This document shows positions 1 through 7,055 of a DNA stretch of 22,852 nucleotides, one piece after another. The notes under the pieces were generated by a model. The model saw only the letters and a list, made by a program, of their open reading frames with translations. It was not told the origin of the DNA and ran no database searches. Source of the stretch: DASXRC01 sp036506495 (GTDB lineage: Bacteria > Actinomycetota > Actinomycetes > Mycobacteriales > Micromonosporaceae). The stretch is from contig DASXRQ010000137.1 in NCBI GenBank assembly GCA_036506495.1, positions 1-22,852 on the forward strand, in the 5' to 3' direction. A program made the position numbers and the translations under genes. Position 1 is the stretch's first letter. Each line of letters opens with the position of its first letter.

Positions 1-21
1 GGGTACGGAGAACTCGCGCAC
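1..21 (-). CDS. Partial 5' end of a leftward gene, possibly AMP-dependent acyl-CoA synthetase
   Basis: Only seven codons lie in the window: a GTG start at 21-19 reading VREFSVP on the minus strand, then the left edge. The start is well supported by a minus-strand GAGGAG ribosome binding site (CTCCTC at 29-34) with a 7-nt spacer. An N-terminus of the form MREFSxP is typical of actinomycete long-chain fatty acid-CoA ligases (FadD15-like), and such a gene often sits divergent to an SRPBCC gene. That identity comes from family memory plus seven residues, so it is only a suggestion. The existence of a divergent gene here is more secure than its product. Confidence 0.5.
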
Positions 22-66
22 GGTGGCACTCCTCGACGTGGGCGGCGCGTTCCGCCGGCTATCCGC

Positions 67-72
67 AACCTA
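67..72 (-). promoter_or_regulatory. Candidate -10 of the leftward edge gene
   Basis: Minus-strand TAGGTT (AACCTA on the plus strand) lies about 45 nt upstream of the GTG at 21 and fits the actinomycete -10 consensus TANNNT. No clear -35 is visible. Confidence 0.3.
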
Positions 73-101
73 CCCGCTCTCGTCGATCATGGAATGGTTG
101 C

Positions 102-107
102 TAGCCT
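102..107 (+). promoter_or_regulatory. -10 element of a leaderless promoter for the SRPBCC gene
   Basis: TAGCCT ends 7 nt before the ATG at 115. Transcription would then begin at or next to the start codon. The same hexamer sits at almost the same distance from the ArsR gene at 9309. It supports choosing 115 over the ATG at 94, which lies upstream of this element. Confidence 0.55.
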
Positions 108-114
108 GCCGAGC

Positions 115-570
115 ATGGCGGACACGTCCACCCAGTCGATCGTCGTCGACGCGTTGCCGGACCGCGTCGCCGAGGTGATCTGCGACTTCGAGCGCTACCC
201 CGAGTGGGCCGGCGCGATCAAGCGGGCCGAGGTGACCGAGGAGTATGAGGACGGGTACGCCAGTCAGGTGCGCTTCAAGCTCGACGCCGGGGTGCTGACC
301 GACGAGTACACCCTGGCGTACGAGTACGCCGAGGACATCTCGCGGATCGAGTGGCACCTCGTGGCACCGTCGAAGATGCAGAAGGCGCAGACCGGGTCGT
401 ACGACATCGTCGACAACGGCGACGAAACGTCGACGGTGACGTACACGTTGGAGGTCGAGCTGGCGATCGGGATGCTCGGCATGTTCAAGCGCAAGGCCGA
501 GAAAATGATCATGGACACCGCGCTGAAGGAGCTCAAACGCCGGGTTGAGAGCCTCGGCGCGGCTCAGTGA
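115..570 (+). CDS. SRPBCC family protein (polyketide cyclase/dehydrase-like)
   Basis: A 151-aa protein with the START/SRPBCC (Bet v 1-like) pattern. It opens with a short beta strand (SIVVDALPDRV), then the helix with the family's F-x-x-YPEW signature (FERYPEWAGAIKRAEV), antiparallel strands to about residue 125, and a long C-terminal helix (FKRKAEKMIMDTALKELKRR). Members bind hydrophobic ligands in a central cavity; the ligand is unknown here. There is no signal peptide or membrane segment, so it is cytosolic. ATG 115 is chosen because TAGCCT sits 7 nt upstream and homologues begin close to the first strand; ATG 94 would add seven residues. It is first of a rightward operon and 7 nt upstream of the next start. 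Divergence from a probable acyl-CoA synthetase would fit a lipid-related role, but that is inference. Confidence 0.88.
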   Translation: MADTSTQSIVVDALPDRVAEVICDFERYPEWAGAIKRAEVTEEYEDGYASQVRFKLDAGVLTDEYTLAYEYAEDISRIEWHLVAPSKMQKAQTGSYDIVDNGDETSTVTYTLEVELAIGMLGMFKRKAEKMIMDTALKELKRRVESLGAAQ

Positions 571-577
571 GGAGCTG

Positions 578-1189
578 ATGATGCCTGGGTCCGATCAGGG
601 CTCGGCCCGCGAGGAGGCGGAGCGCCTGGTTGCCGCGGTGATCGCCGCGGCGTCGGCGGCTTCCCGCCAGGGATCGGGCTCCGGTCCGCTGGGGTCACTC
701 GGCTCGCTGGGCTCCCTGGGTGAAGCGGTCTTTTCGGCGGCCGGCCAGGTCGGCTCGGCGGTGCGCGGCCCGTGGGCGACCGGGAGCCCGGAGTGCTGCG
801 TCTGCCCGATCTGCCGGGTCATCGCGGCCCTGCGCGACCCGTCCGCCGATTTCCCCGAGCGCCTCTCGACCGGCGCGGGGGACTTCGCGACGGGGGTCGC
901 GAGCCTGTTGCGCGCGCTGAGCGCCGCCGCCGCGGCGACGAGGCCGCGCGGCCCGGCCGGCGGCCGAACGCCGGCGGGCCGGGATGACGGCCGACCACCG
1001 CCGGCCAAGGGAAATGACGGCCGAGCGCCGGCCGGCTCGGACGACACCACGTGGCGGCTGGCCACCCGGGCCGGGACCGAGCCGGGTCGATCAGCGCCGA
1101 CCGAGGCGGACCCCTGGGCGTCAGCCACGGCGACCGACGCCGCGGGCGACGAGCCGGACGTGGCCGAGGAGCAGGGGACCGGCCGGTGA
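578..1189 (+). CDS. Hypothetical protein with a Cys cluster and a low-complexity tail
   Basis: A 203-aa protein starting at ATG 578 (a second ATG follows directly) with GAGGAG-like sequence overlapping the previous stop. Residues 1-45 are an Ala-rich helix followed by a GSLGSLGSLG repeat. Near residues 70-80 is a compact cysteine cluster, ECCVCPICRVI, that could bind metal, followed by a helical stretch with LSTGAGDFATGVASLLRAL. The last 85 residues are Gly/Pro/Arg/Asp-rich and look disordered. I know this type only as a conserved hypothetical that sits between SRPBCC and ROK genes in Micromonosporaceae-like genomes. No function is assigned. Its stop overlaps the ROK start by 4 nt (GTGA), indicating translational coupling. 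Confidence 0.75.
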   Translation: MMPGSDQGSAREEAERLVAAVIAAASAASRQGSGSGPLGSLGSLGSLGEAVFSAAGQVGSAVRGPWATGSPECCVCPICRVIAALRDPSADFPERLSTGAGDFATGVASLLRALSAAAAATRPRGPAGGRTPAGRDDGRPPPAKGNDGRAPAGSDDTTWRLATRAGTEPGRSAPTEADPWASATATDAAGDEPDVAEEQGTGR

Positions 1190-2133
1190 CGTTGACCATC
1201 GGAGTGGACGTCGGGGGCACCAAGGTGGCGGGCGGCGTCGTCGACCCCGATGGCGAGGTGGTCGCCCGTACGCGCCGCGAAACGCCCGCCAACGATCCCC
1301 CTAAGATCCGGGACCTGATCGTCGAGGTGGTGGCCGAACTCGCCCGGCAGCACACGGTGGAGGCGGTCGGCATCGGCGCCGCGGCCTGGATCGACGCGGC
1401 CCGTGCGACCGTCCTGTTCGCCCCGAACCTGGCCTGGCGGGACGAGCCGCTGCGCGAATACGTCGCGGCCGCCGTCGACCTCCCGGTCGTGGTGGAGAAC
1501 GACGCCAACGCCGCGGCCTGGGCCGAGTTCCGGCACGGCGCGGCCCGGGACGCGGATGACTCCATGGTCATGTTCACGGTCGGCACGGGCATCGGCGGAG
1601 GCATCGTGTTCGGCGGAGACCTCGTCCGCGGCGCCCACGGCATCGCGGGCGAGCTCGGCCACGTGCAGGTCGTGCCGGATGGCCGGCCGTGCGGGTGCGG
1701 CCGACATGGCTGTCTCGAGCAGTACGCGAGCGGGCAGGCGCTCGCCCGGTACGCGCAGGGGCTCGCGCGTCGGGAGCCGTCGAAGGTGTCGGCCCTCCTC
1801 AACTCCGCGGGCAGTGATCCCGATGCGATCACCGGCGTCATGGTCACCGCGGCGGCCGCGGCCGGCGACCCGGTCGCTCGGGAGGCGTTCGTCGACATCG
1901 GCGGCTGGCTCGGGCGCGGGCTGGCCGACCTCGCGCAGATCCTCGACCCGCAGGTGTTGGTCGTGGGCGGTGGCGTGATCGAGGCCGGGGACCTGCTGCT
2001 CGGGCCGGCCCGGGCGATGTACGTGGCGGAGCTGGCCCGGCGCGGACGATTCCCGGTCGCCGAGATCCGGCCGGCGGAGCTGGGCAACGACGCCGGCATG
2101 GTGGGCGCCGCCGACCTGGCACGCCGGCGCTAG
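1186..2133 (+). CDS. ROK family glucokinase
   Basis: A 315-aa ROK protein predicted to phosphorylate glucose to glucose-6-phosphate with ATP in the cytosol. Visible motifs are the phosphate-binding DVGGTK (residues 8-13), the catalytic Asp in ENDAN (D106), the adenine-side VGTGIGGGI (132-140), and the ROK zinc motif GH...CGCGRHGC with H159, C169, C171 and C176. Length is normal for actinomycete Glk (about 310-320). The GTGIGGGI form matches ATP-using glucokinases rather than the polyphosphate-using branch. GTG 1186 is chosen because the protein begins at the first beta strand there and overlaps the upstream stop by 4 nt. An open reading frame extends further upstream, but it is only the out-of-frame shadow of the previous gene. 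With the phosphofructokinase at 18311 it gives the window two glycolytic steps, though not in one operon. Confidence 0.93.
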   Translation: MTLTIGVDVGGTKVAGGVVDPDGEVVARTRRETPANDPPKIRDLIVEVVAELARQHTVEAVGIGAAAWIDAARATVLFAPNLAWRDEPLREYVAAAVDLPVVVENDANAAAWAEFRHGAARDADDSMVMFTVGTGIGGGIVFGGDLVRGAHGIAGELGHVQVVPDGRPCGCGRHGCLEQYASGQALARYAQGLARREPSKVSALLNSAGSDPDAITGVMVTAAAAAGDPVAREAFVDIGGWLGRGLADLAQILDPQVLVVGGGVIEAGDLLLGPARAMYVAELARRGRFPVAEIRPAELGNDAGMVGAADLARRR

Positions 2134-2180
2134 CGTGCGTCGGCTCGGCCGCGGGGCGGCGCGGATATCCGGAGGTGAGC

Positions 2181-2915
2181 GTGGCGGCGCAGGACGAACC
2201 CGTCGCGGTGCGGGTGGTGTCGTACAACGTCCACAGGCTGCGCGACGACCTGTCGGCCCTGGCCGCGGTGGTGCGCGGCCTCGACCCCGACGTCCTGATC
2301 GTGCAGGAGGCGCCGCGTCGGTTCCGCTGGCGCGCCAAGTGTGCCCGGCTGGCCCACTCCCTCGGACTCGTGGTCGGCGTGGGCGGGCTACCCGCGCTCG
2401 GCAACCTCGTGCTGACCAACATGCGGGTACGCGTTCGTGACACCTGGTGCCTGCGCTACCCCCTCACGGCGGGCCGGCACATGCGCGGCGCGGCGTTCGC
2501 GAGCTGCACCATCGGGCGTACGCCGTTCGCGGTCGTCGGCTCGCACCTCGCCACGGACCCGGCGGAGCGCCCGGCACAGGCCGCGCTGCTCAAGGAGGCC
2601 GTCAACCGCATCGAGTCACCCGTGATCCTCGGCGGCGACCTGAACGAGGGCTCGGGCGGCGCGGCCTGGCGAACGCTCGCCGACGGCCTGGTCGACGTCG
2701 CCGTGGCGGCCGGTTGCCACGACCGGTTCACCTTCTCCTGCGGGCACCCGCAGGAGCGCATCGACACGCTCTTCGTCGACCCGCGGATCGAGATCCGGGG
2801 GTACGACGTGGTCGAGACGGCGGACGCCCGGCGCGCCAGCGACCACTTCCCGATCGTGGCCGACCTGCTGGTGCCCGCCGGCCTTAATCCTCGGCGTCGG
2901 GGCATTCCTTGCTGA
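2181..2915 (+). CDS. Endonuclease/exonuclease/phosphatase family protein
   Basis: A 244-aa protein with the metal-dependent EEP fold. Motifs in order are SYNVHRL (N16), QEAP with the metal-binding Glu (E43), a central GSHLATDP, GGDLNEG with Asp/Asn, and the terminal ASDHFPIVADL with the Asp-His pair. All catalytic positions look intact, so it should hydrolyse a phosphodiester; the substrate (nucleic acid, lipid head group or sugar phosphate) cannot be told. GTG 2181 is preferred over GTG 2175 because GGAGG (2171-2175) then has a 5-nt spacer. It lies 47 nt after the ROK gene and is the last gene of the operon. Its final 32 nt overlap the convergent peptidase gene. Confidence 0.88.
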   Translation: MAAQDEPVAVRVVSYNVHRLRDDLSALAAVVRGLDPDVLIVQEAPRRFRWRAKCARLAHSLGLVVGVGGLPALGNLVLTNMRVRVRDTWCLRYPLTAGRHMRGAAFASCTIGRTPFAVVGSHLATDPAERPAQAALLKEAVNRIESPVILGGDLNEGSGGAAWRTLADGLVDVAVAAGCHDRFTFSCGHPQERIDTLFVDPRIEIRGYDVVETADARRASDHFPIVADLLVPAGLNPRRRGIPC

Positions 2916-4257
2916 GCCGCCCGTCCGGGTTGAGTTCGAAGTGCATGAAGTCCTTCTTGTTCTCGTACTCGCCGCCCCATCCGAAGCCGTGCGCCCGCAG
3001 TTTCTCAATGAGCTCCAGCGGGAGGGTGAGGACGCCGGAGCTGCGCCAGGTCTCCAGCACGTCCTTGTCGCGTTGCTGCCGGCGGGCGAGGATCCGAACG
3101 TCCTGCGCGTCCTGGCTGTCCGCGAGCTTCCGCCGGGCCTCGCTGACGGCGTCCTCCGCCTTCTGGATGGCCTCGCGGTCGTGGCTCTTGGCTGCCAGCC
3201 GCCGGTCTTCCTCGGCCTTCTCGACCGCGTCGCTGAGCTTGTGCTCGATGGGGACCGCGGTGGTGAGCCATTCCTCGATGTCCTTGGAGAGCCGGCTGAG
3301 CTTCTCGTAGCGCTTGGCCAGCTTGTCCGGGTCCGAGACCGACCGGTCGATGACGTCCTTGGCGATGTCGAGGTGCTCGCTGCTGTGCCGGCGCAGGACC
3401 TCAATCACGTCCTTGTCGGTGATGTACGGATTCCACGTCGCGTCGACGTCGAGCGCGAGGCCCCAGGCGTGGTTGCTCAGCTTGTCGGTGCCCTCGACCA
3501 CACGCGGCTGGAAGCCGTTGACCGTCCTGATCGGACTCTTCGTCGCGTCGGCGCGCGCCGCCGTCAGGTCTTCCTTCCCGGCCTTGAGCAGCTCGAGGAC
3601 CACCCGGTGCGCGCCGTGGTCGATATGCATCCCGAGCAGGGTGGCGTCCTGCGGTGCCGTGATTTCGCGCCAGATGCTCGCCGGATCGCACCAGCCGGCC
3701 TTGACCATCAGCGACCGGATCAGCCGGTAGTAGTCCAGGCCGTCCATCTTGTTGGTTTTCGCGAGCTGCTCGAAGACCTGGCGCACGTGCGGGTCGTAGC
3801 CTGCCCACTCGGTCTGGATGCGTTTCAGCAGCTCGCGTACCGCGCCGCCGATCTCTCTCGCGATGGCGACGGCGGCCCGGTCGGCGTCGGTCACCTCGCC
3901 GCGGTCGTCGCGCTCGGCGAGCGCCGCGTCCAGGTCGGGGCTGGTGAGCACGTCCTCACCGTCGAGGGCGTGCAGGCGACCCAGCGGTACGCCGCGCATC
4001 GCGGCCACCTCGCCGATCAAGCTGGCGGCACGGGCGGTGGGGTCCCGCTCTCGGGCCAGCTGGCCCTCGACGTACTCCCGCTCCTTGTCGCTGAGCGGGT
4101 CGCGCAGGGTCGGCGCGACGACGCCCGCGTCCACGGCGCCCCGCACCGCCTCGGTGCGACCCAACGCCCCGGGGTCGAGGACACGGCCAGCGTCGAGGGC
4201 GCCGGTCGCCAGGACGGTCCCGGTCGCGGCGAGCGCCGCCGCGGCGTCCGGCAGCAT
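2884..4257 (-). CDS. M15-type peptidase with coiled-coil insert between the catalytic halves
   Basis: A 457-aa protein. Residues 1-235 form an unrecognised mainly helical region. The M15 (VanY / L-Ala-D-Glu endopeptidase-like) zinc peptidase signature follows: SxHxxGxAxD as SNHAWGLALD (S261, H263, D270), then after a long gap GFGWGGEY (424-431) and DxxH as DFMHFEL (D436, H439). All catalytic and metal ligands seem present. Normally these halves are about 60 residues apart; here they are 166 apart, with residues about 300-400 a charged heptad-like coiled coil (EKLSRLSKDIEEW, VEKAEEDRRLAAK). There is no signal peptide or TM helix, so export would need another route, or lysis. It starts 6 nt after the stop of the 794-aa gene upstream, so the two are one transcription unit. 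Likely target: peptidoglycan stem peptides (inference). Confidence 0.8.
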   Translation of the reverse strand: MLPDAAAALAATGTVLATGALDAGRVLDPGALGRTEAVRGAVDAGVVAPTLRDPLSDKEREYVEGQLARERDPTARAASLIGEVAAMRGVPLGRLHALDGEDVLTSPDLDAALAERDDRGEVTDADRAAVAIAREIGGAVRELLKRIQTEWAGYDPHVRQVFEQLAKTNKMDGLDYYRLIRSLMVKAGWCDPASIWREITAPQDATLLGMHIDHGAHRVVLELLKAGKEDLTAARADATKSPIRTVNGFQPRVVEGTDKLSNHAWGLALDVDATWNPYITDKDVIEVLRRHSSEHLDIAKDVIDRSVSDPDKLAKRYEKLSRLSKDIEEWLTTAVPIEHKLSDAVEKAEEDRRLAAKSHDREAIQKAEDAVSEARRKLADSQDAQDVRILARRQQRDKDVLETWRSSGVLTLPLELIEKLRAHGFGWGGEYENKKDFMHFELNPDGRLSKECPDAED

Positions 4258-4263
4258 CGCCGC

Positions 4264-6648
4264 TCAGCTCGGTGCGGGCGTGAGCCCGCCGTCCGGGTGC
4301 GGCTCGGCCGGCGGCGGGAACACCTTCGCGTAGATGTCGGCCTTGGCCTCCTCCCCGGCCGTGACGATGTCGACGCCGAGCTTGGCCTGCGCCGCCTGGG
4401 CCTGCGCGCGGGCCGCCTCCGCCTCGCGGATCGAGATCGCGGTGCGCTGCAGGTCGGCGGAGTACGCGTCGAGGGCGGGCCCACCGCCCAGGAATGCGTC
4501 GCAGACGATGCCGTCGGTGCGCAGGGTGACCACGTTCGCGGACAGGATGACGCCGGGCACGGTGAAGGGCAGCATGATGCCGCTCGCGTCACCGGCGGTG
4601 TTCGCCTGGTCCGCCGGCTTCCAGGTTTGCTTGAGATTCGGGTCGAACCGGGCCCAGCGCTCCGACCGGGTGACCGGGCGGGGCGTGCCGGGGCTGTCCG
4701 GGTCGTCCTCGACCATGAGCCGGCCGTCGGCGCCACGCACGGGGAAGAGCCGGGTCACCTCCTCGACGATCGGGACCTGCGCGCCGGTGTAGTCGAACAC
4801 CCCGTCCAGCTGCGTGAGGATTGTGCGGTACACGTTGGCGACATTCGCGTCGTGGTCACCGATCGCGCCCGGGCCGAGGATGCGGCGCAGCCACCCCCGC
4901 AGCTCCGGCAGCGTCGCCTCCTCGTAGTCCGCTCGGGGCAGGTCCTCCGCATCCCGCGCCGGCCTTGTCATCTGCGCGTCCTCGAACCACTCCGTGAACA
5001 TGCCCACCCGGACATCGACCAGGTGCAGCAGTGACACGAACTCCTGGGTCATCTGGCGGAACACGAAGTTCAGTGTCCGCGACAGGTTGGTGTTGGCGAG
5101 CGTACGGGTGATGGTCTGTTCCTCCTGCACCGCAGTGCTCGTGCTGGTCTTTCCCTCGACGCTGACCTTGCGTTCGCTTGACTTCTCCGCCGCGTTGCGG
5201 CGCACCGCATTGCTGACTCGCTTGGCCGCGTCCTCGCGCGCGGACGCCGAGTTGTACGCCGCCTCGGCGGAGACCGACGCCGACGCCACGCCCCAGCTGC
5301 CGCTGCCCGACGCCGTCACCTTGGCGGCGAAGGCTTCCTGCTCCTTGCTGTTCGTACTGCTCTCGGCCGTGACCGCGTCCTCGAAGCTCTCGGTTGCCTT
5401 CTCACCCGAGGACTCCAGGATCGACTCCGTCCGGGACTCGTCCACCTGCATGCTGCGGAAGGTCCGCATCGAGATCGTCGTCTGTTCGCCGGGCAGCAGG
5501 CTCATCGTCTGGACCACCCGCCCGGCGCCGTACCGGCCGAGGAAGTTCGACAGTCGAAGGCAGTCGACGAGCATCAGGCGTCGCCGAGGCACCGCGGTGA
5601 GCCGGATGGTGAACTCCCGCGTGGCTGTCGCCTTACGTCCTGCGGCATCGGTGGCCGTCACAGCGAAGGTGTGGCTGCCCGTGCCGAGCTGCGCCCGGTG
5701 CGACCAGCCGCGCTGGGCGTCCGGCGTGAGCGCGGTCGCCGACCCGCCGTCCACCGTGATCGCCACGGTGACGGCCGTGCCGCCGTCGACGATCACACCG
5801 GACGCCTCGACCTCCACCTGCCCGTCGGCGGCGAGGTAGATATCGCGTCCGGCCTGAGGCTTGTTGATGACGACCTGAGGCGGCGGATATCCAGGGTCGG
5901 TCGGCTGGCCCGCCGCCGCGTTGATCGTCAGGGCAACGCGGTCGGTGAACGTCGCCGTGCCGAGCTTGACGGTGGCGAACAGTGTCACCGGCCCCGGCTT
6001 GAGCGTGATCTGCCCCGAATAGAGGTGTGACCCCGTGCTCGTGATGCCGGTGTGGGTCGCCGTCCCGGTCGCGGTGCCGGCCCGCAGCGCGAGCGAATCC
6101 GGCCAGTCGTCGACGTTCGTGTACCGGACACGGACGGTCACCGTGCACGCGGTGCCCTGCGTGGTGGCGGTCAGCTGGCTGGACTGGGCCGGTGTGAGGA
6201 TGACGACCGTCGCGGTCGGCTTGTCCTGTTCGGTGTCGACGGGACCGGCCTCCGACGTCTCCGGGATCGCCGACTCCATTGCCGCCCGGACCACGCCGAT
6301 GGATCGATCGGTCGCCGGGAGGTACCGGGTGACACCGGCCGCCTCCGCCGACGTGCCTGCCTCCTCCGCCTCGACCAGCATCGGCACGCCGTCCTCGACC
6401 GCGATCGCGACGCCGCCGAACCGGTGCCAGCCGTGCACCACGCCGACGGCGTGGACCTCGCCGGAAAGGTTGACGACCAGTGGCGTTCCGAATGGATCTC
6501 GCTCGGGGTCGAACGTCAGCACCGTGTAGGTCCGGCCCGGATAGCTCGTCGGATCCGGCACGTTGTAGCTGAGATGCGGCGCTTGCGCAGCGTCCGCGCT
6601 GTCGAGCCGGAGCATCGAGGCGGCGGTCACAGGTCCATCGGCTGCCAC
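4264..6648 (-). CDS. Large protein of unknown function with Ig-like domains and helical modules
   Basis: A 794-aa protein, not recognised. Residues about 1-120 form a globular N-terminal domain. Residues about 145-243 and 257-348 are two beta-rich Ig-like/adhesin-type domains; the second ends GSHTFAVTATDAAGRKA, typical of such repeats. After a linker (PRRRLMLVDCLRLSNF) a module with LLPGEQTTISMRTFR leads into a long Ser/Thr/Glu-rich, probably alpha-helical stretch (about 400-520), a further helical region, and a C-terminal Ala/Gln helix (about 738-775). There is no signal peptide, TM helix or LPXTG motif. GTG 6648 is chosen because GGGAGG (plus-strand CCTCCC at 6657-6662) lies 8 nt upstream; the frame stays open to 6729 but lacks ribosome binding sites there. 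It is cotranscribed with the M15 peptidase. A structural, particle-like or cell-surface role is speculation. Confidence 0.72.
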   Translation of the reverse strand: MAADGPVTAASMLRLDSADAAQAPHLSYNVPDPTSYPGRTYTVLTFDPERDPFGTPLVVNLSGEVHAVGVVHGWHRFGGVAIAVEDGVPMLVEAEEAGTSAEAAGVTRYLPATDRSIGVVRAAMESAIPETSEAGPVDTEQDKPTATVVILTPAQSSQLTATTQGTACTVTVRVRYTNVDDWPDSLALRAGTATGTATHTGITSTGSHLYSGQITLKPGPVTLFATVKLGTATFTDRVALTINAAAGQPTDPGYPPPQVVINKPQAGRDIYLAADGQVEVEASGVIVDGGTAVTVAITVDGGSATALTPDAQRGWSHRAQLGTGSHTFAVTATDAAGRKATATREFTIRLTAVPRRRLMLVDCLRLSNFLGRYGAGRVVQTMSLLPGEQTTISMRTFRSMQVDESRTESILESSGEKATESFEDAVTAESSTNSKEQEAFAAKVTASGSGSWGVASASVSAEAAYNSASAREDAAKRVSNAVRRNAAEKSSERKVSVEGKTSTSTAVQEEQTITRTLANTNLSRTLNFVFRQMTQEFVSLLHLVDVRVGMFTEWFEDAQMTRPARDAEDLPRADYEEATLPELRGWLRRILGPGAIGDHDANVANVYRTILTQLDGVFDYTGAQVPIVEEVTRLFPVRGADGRLMVEDDPDSPGTPRPVTRSERWARFDPNLKQTWKPADQANTAGDASGIMLPFTVPGVILSANVVTLRTDGIVCDAFLGGGPALDAYSADLQRTAISIREAEAARAQAQAAQAKLGVDIVTAGEEAKADIYAKVFPPPAEPHPDGGLTPAPS

Positions 6649-6677
6649 GTGGCTCACCTCCCGGAACATCCTCACCG

Positions 6678-6683
6678 AGCGTA
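6678..6683 (-). promoter_or_regulatory. Candidate -10 of the Ig-like/M15 two-gene unit
   Basis: Minus-strand TACGCT (AGCGTA on the plus strand) lies about 30 nt upstream of the GTG at 6648 and would give a short leader carrying the GGGAGG site. No good -35 is seen. Confidence 0.35.
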
Positions 6684-6759
6684 AGAGTCGGAACTCACGC
6701 CGCAGTCGGATCATTCGGGAAACCGACACAAGTCGATGTCCGACGGGCGCATGTCACGC

Positions 6760-6785
6760 GTTTTCCCGGGGTGCCAGCCGGGTAG
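6760..6785 (+). promoter_or_regulatory. Candidate sigma-B-type stress promoter
   Basis: GTTT at 6760-6763 and GGGTAG at 6780-6785, 16 nt apart, match the actinomycete general-stress consensus GTTT-N14-17-GGGTAN. It lies 43 nt upstream of the small basic protein gene. A second GGGTAT at 6792-6797 has no GTTT at the right distance. Confidence 0.4.
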
Positions 6786-6828
6786 ATCACCGGGTATCAG
6801 CAGGCGAGGGGGTTGTGAGGAGGCTGTC

Positions 6829-6969
6829 ATGCCCAAGGGAAAGTCACCCGGTCCGTCCGTGAAGAACCCGGACACGTATGAGGCGCTCAGGGACAAGGGC
6901 ATGTCCAAGGAGCGTGCGGCGAAGATTTCCAACGCTCAGGCGAAGAAGCAGAAGAGCAAGAAGAAGTAG
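6829..6969 (+). CDS. Small basic DUF7218-like protein
   Basis: A 46-aa protein, MPKGKSPGPSVKNPDTYEAL..., ending in a lysine-rich tail (KKQKSKKK). The start is clear: GAGGAGG at 6817-6823 followed by 5 nt and ATG. The core GPSVKNPDTYEALRDKGMSKERAAKISN resembles the short DUF7218 family, widespread small proteins with a SAP/Rho-N-like helical pair; the match is from memory. The net charge is strongly positive, so nucleic-acid binding is plausible. It sits behind a possible sigma-B-type promoter, which would make it a stress-induced protein. Next gene is 86 nt downstream. Confidence 0.75.
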   Translation: MPKGKSPGPSVKNPDTYEALRDKGMSKERAAKISNAQAKKQKSKKK

Positions 6970-7055
6970 CCGGGGCTGGCACACCGACGGACTGGACAAA
7001 ACCCACCGAGAGCCGCGAGGATTCGGCAGCCACGCCGTCACGAGGAGCTCCGCCG

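Noticed and set aside
595..1707. Minus-strand 370-codon open frame
   Set aside because: Antisense to the Cys-cluster and ROK genes; no recognisable protein content.
2941..5034. Long plus-strand open frame (697 codons) opposite the Ig-like/M15 genes
   Set aside because: It is antisense openness from high GC; its composition is Val/Arg/Gly/Ala-biased, it has no domain, and the minus-strand frames show clear motifs.
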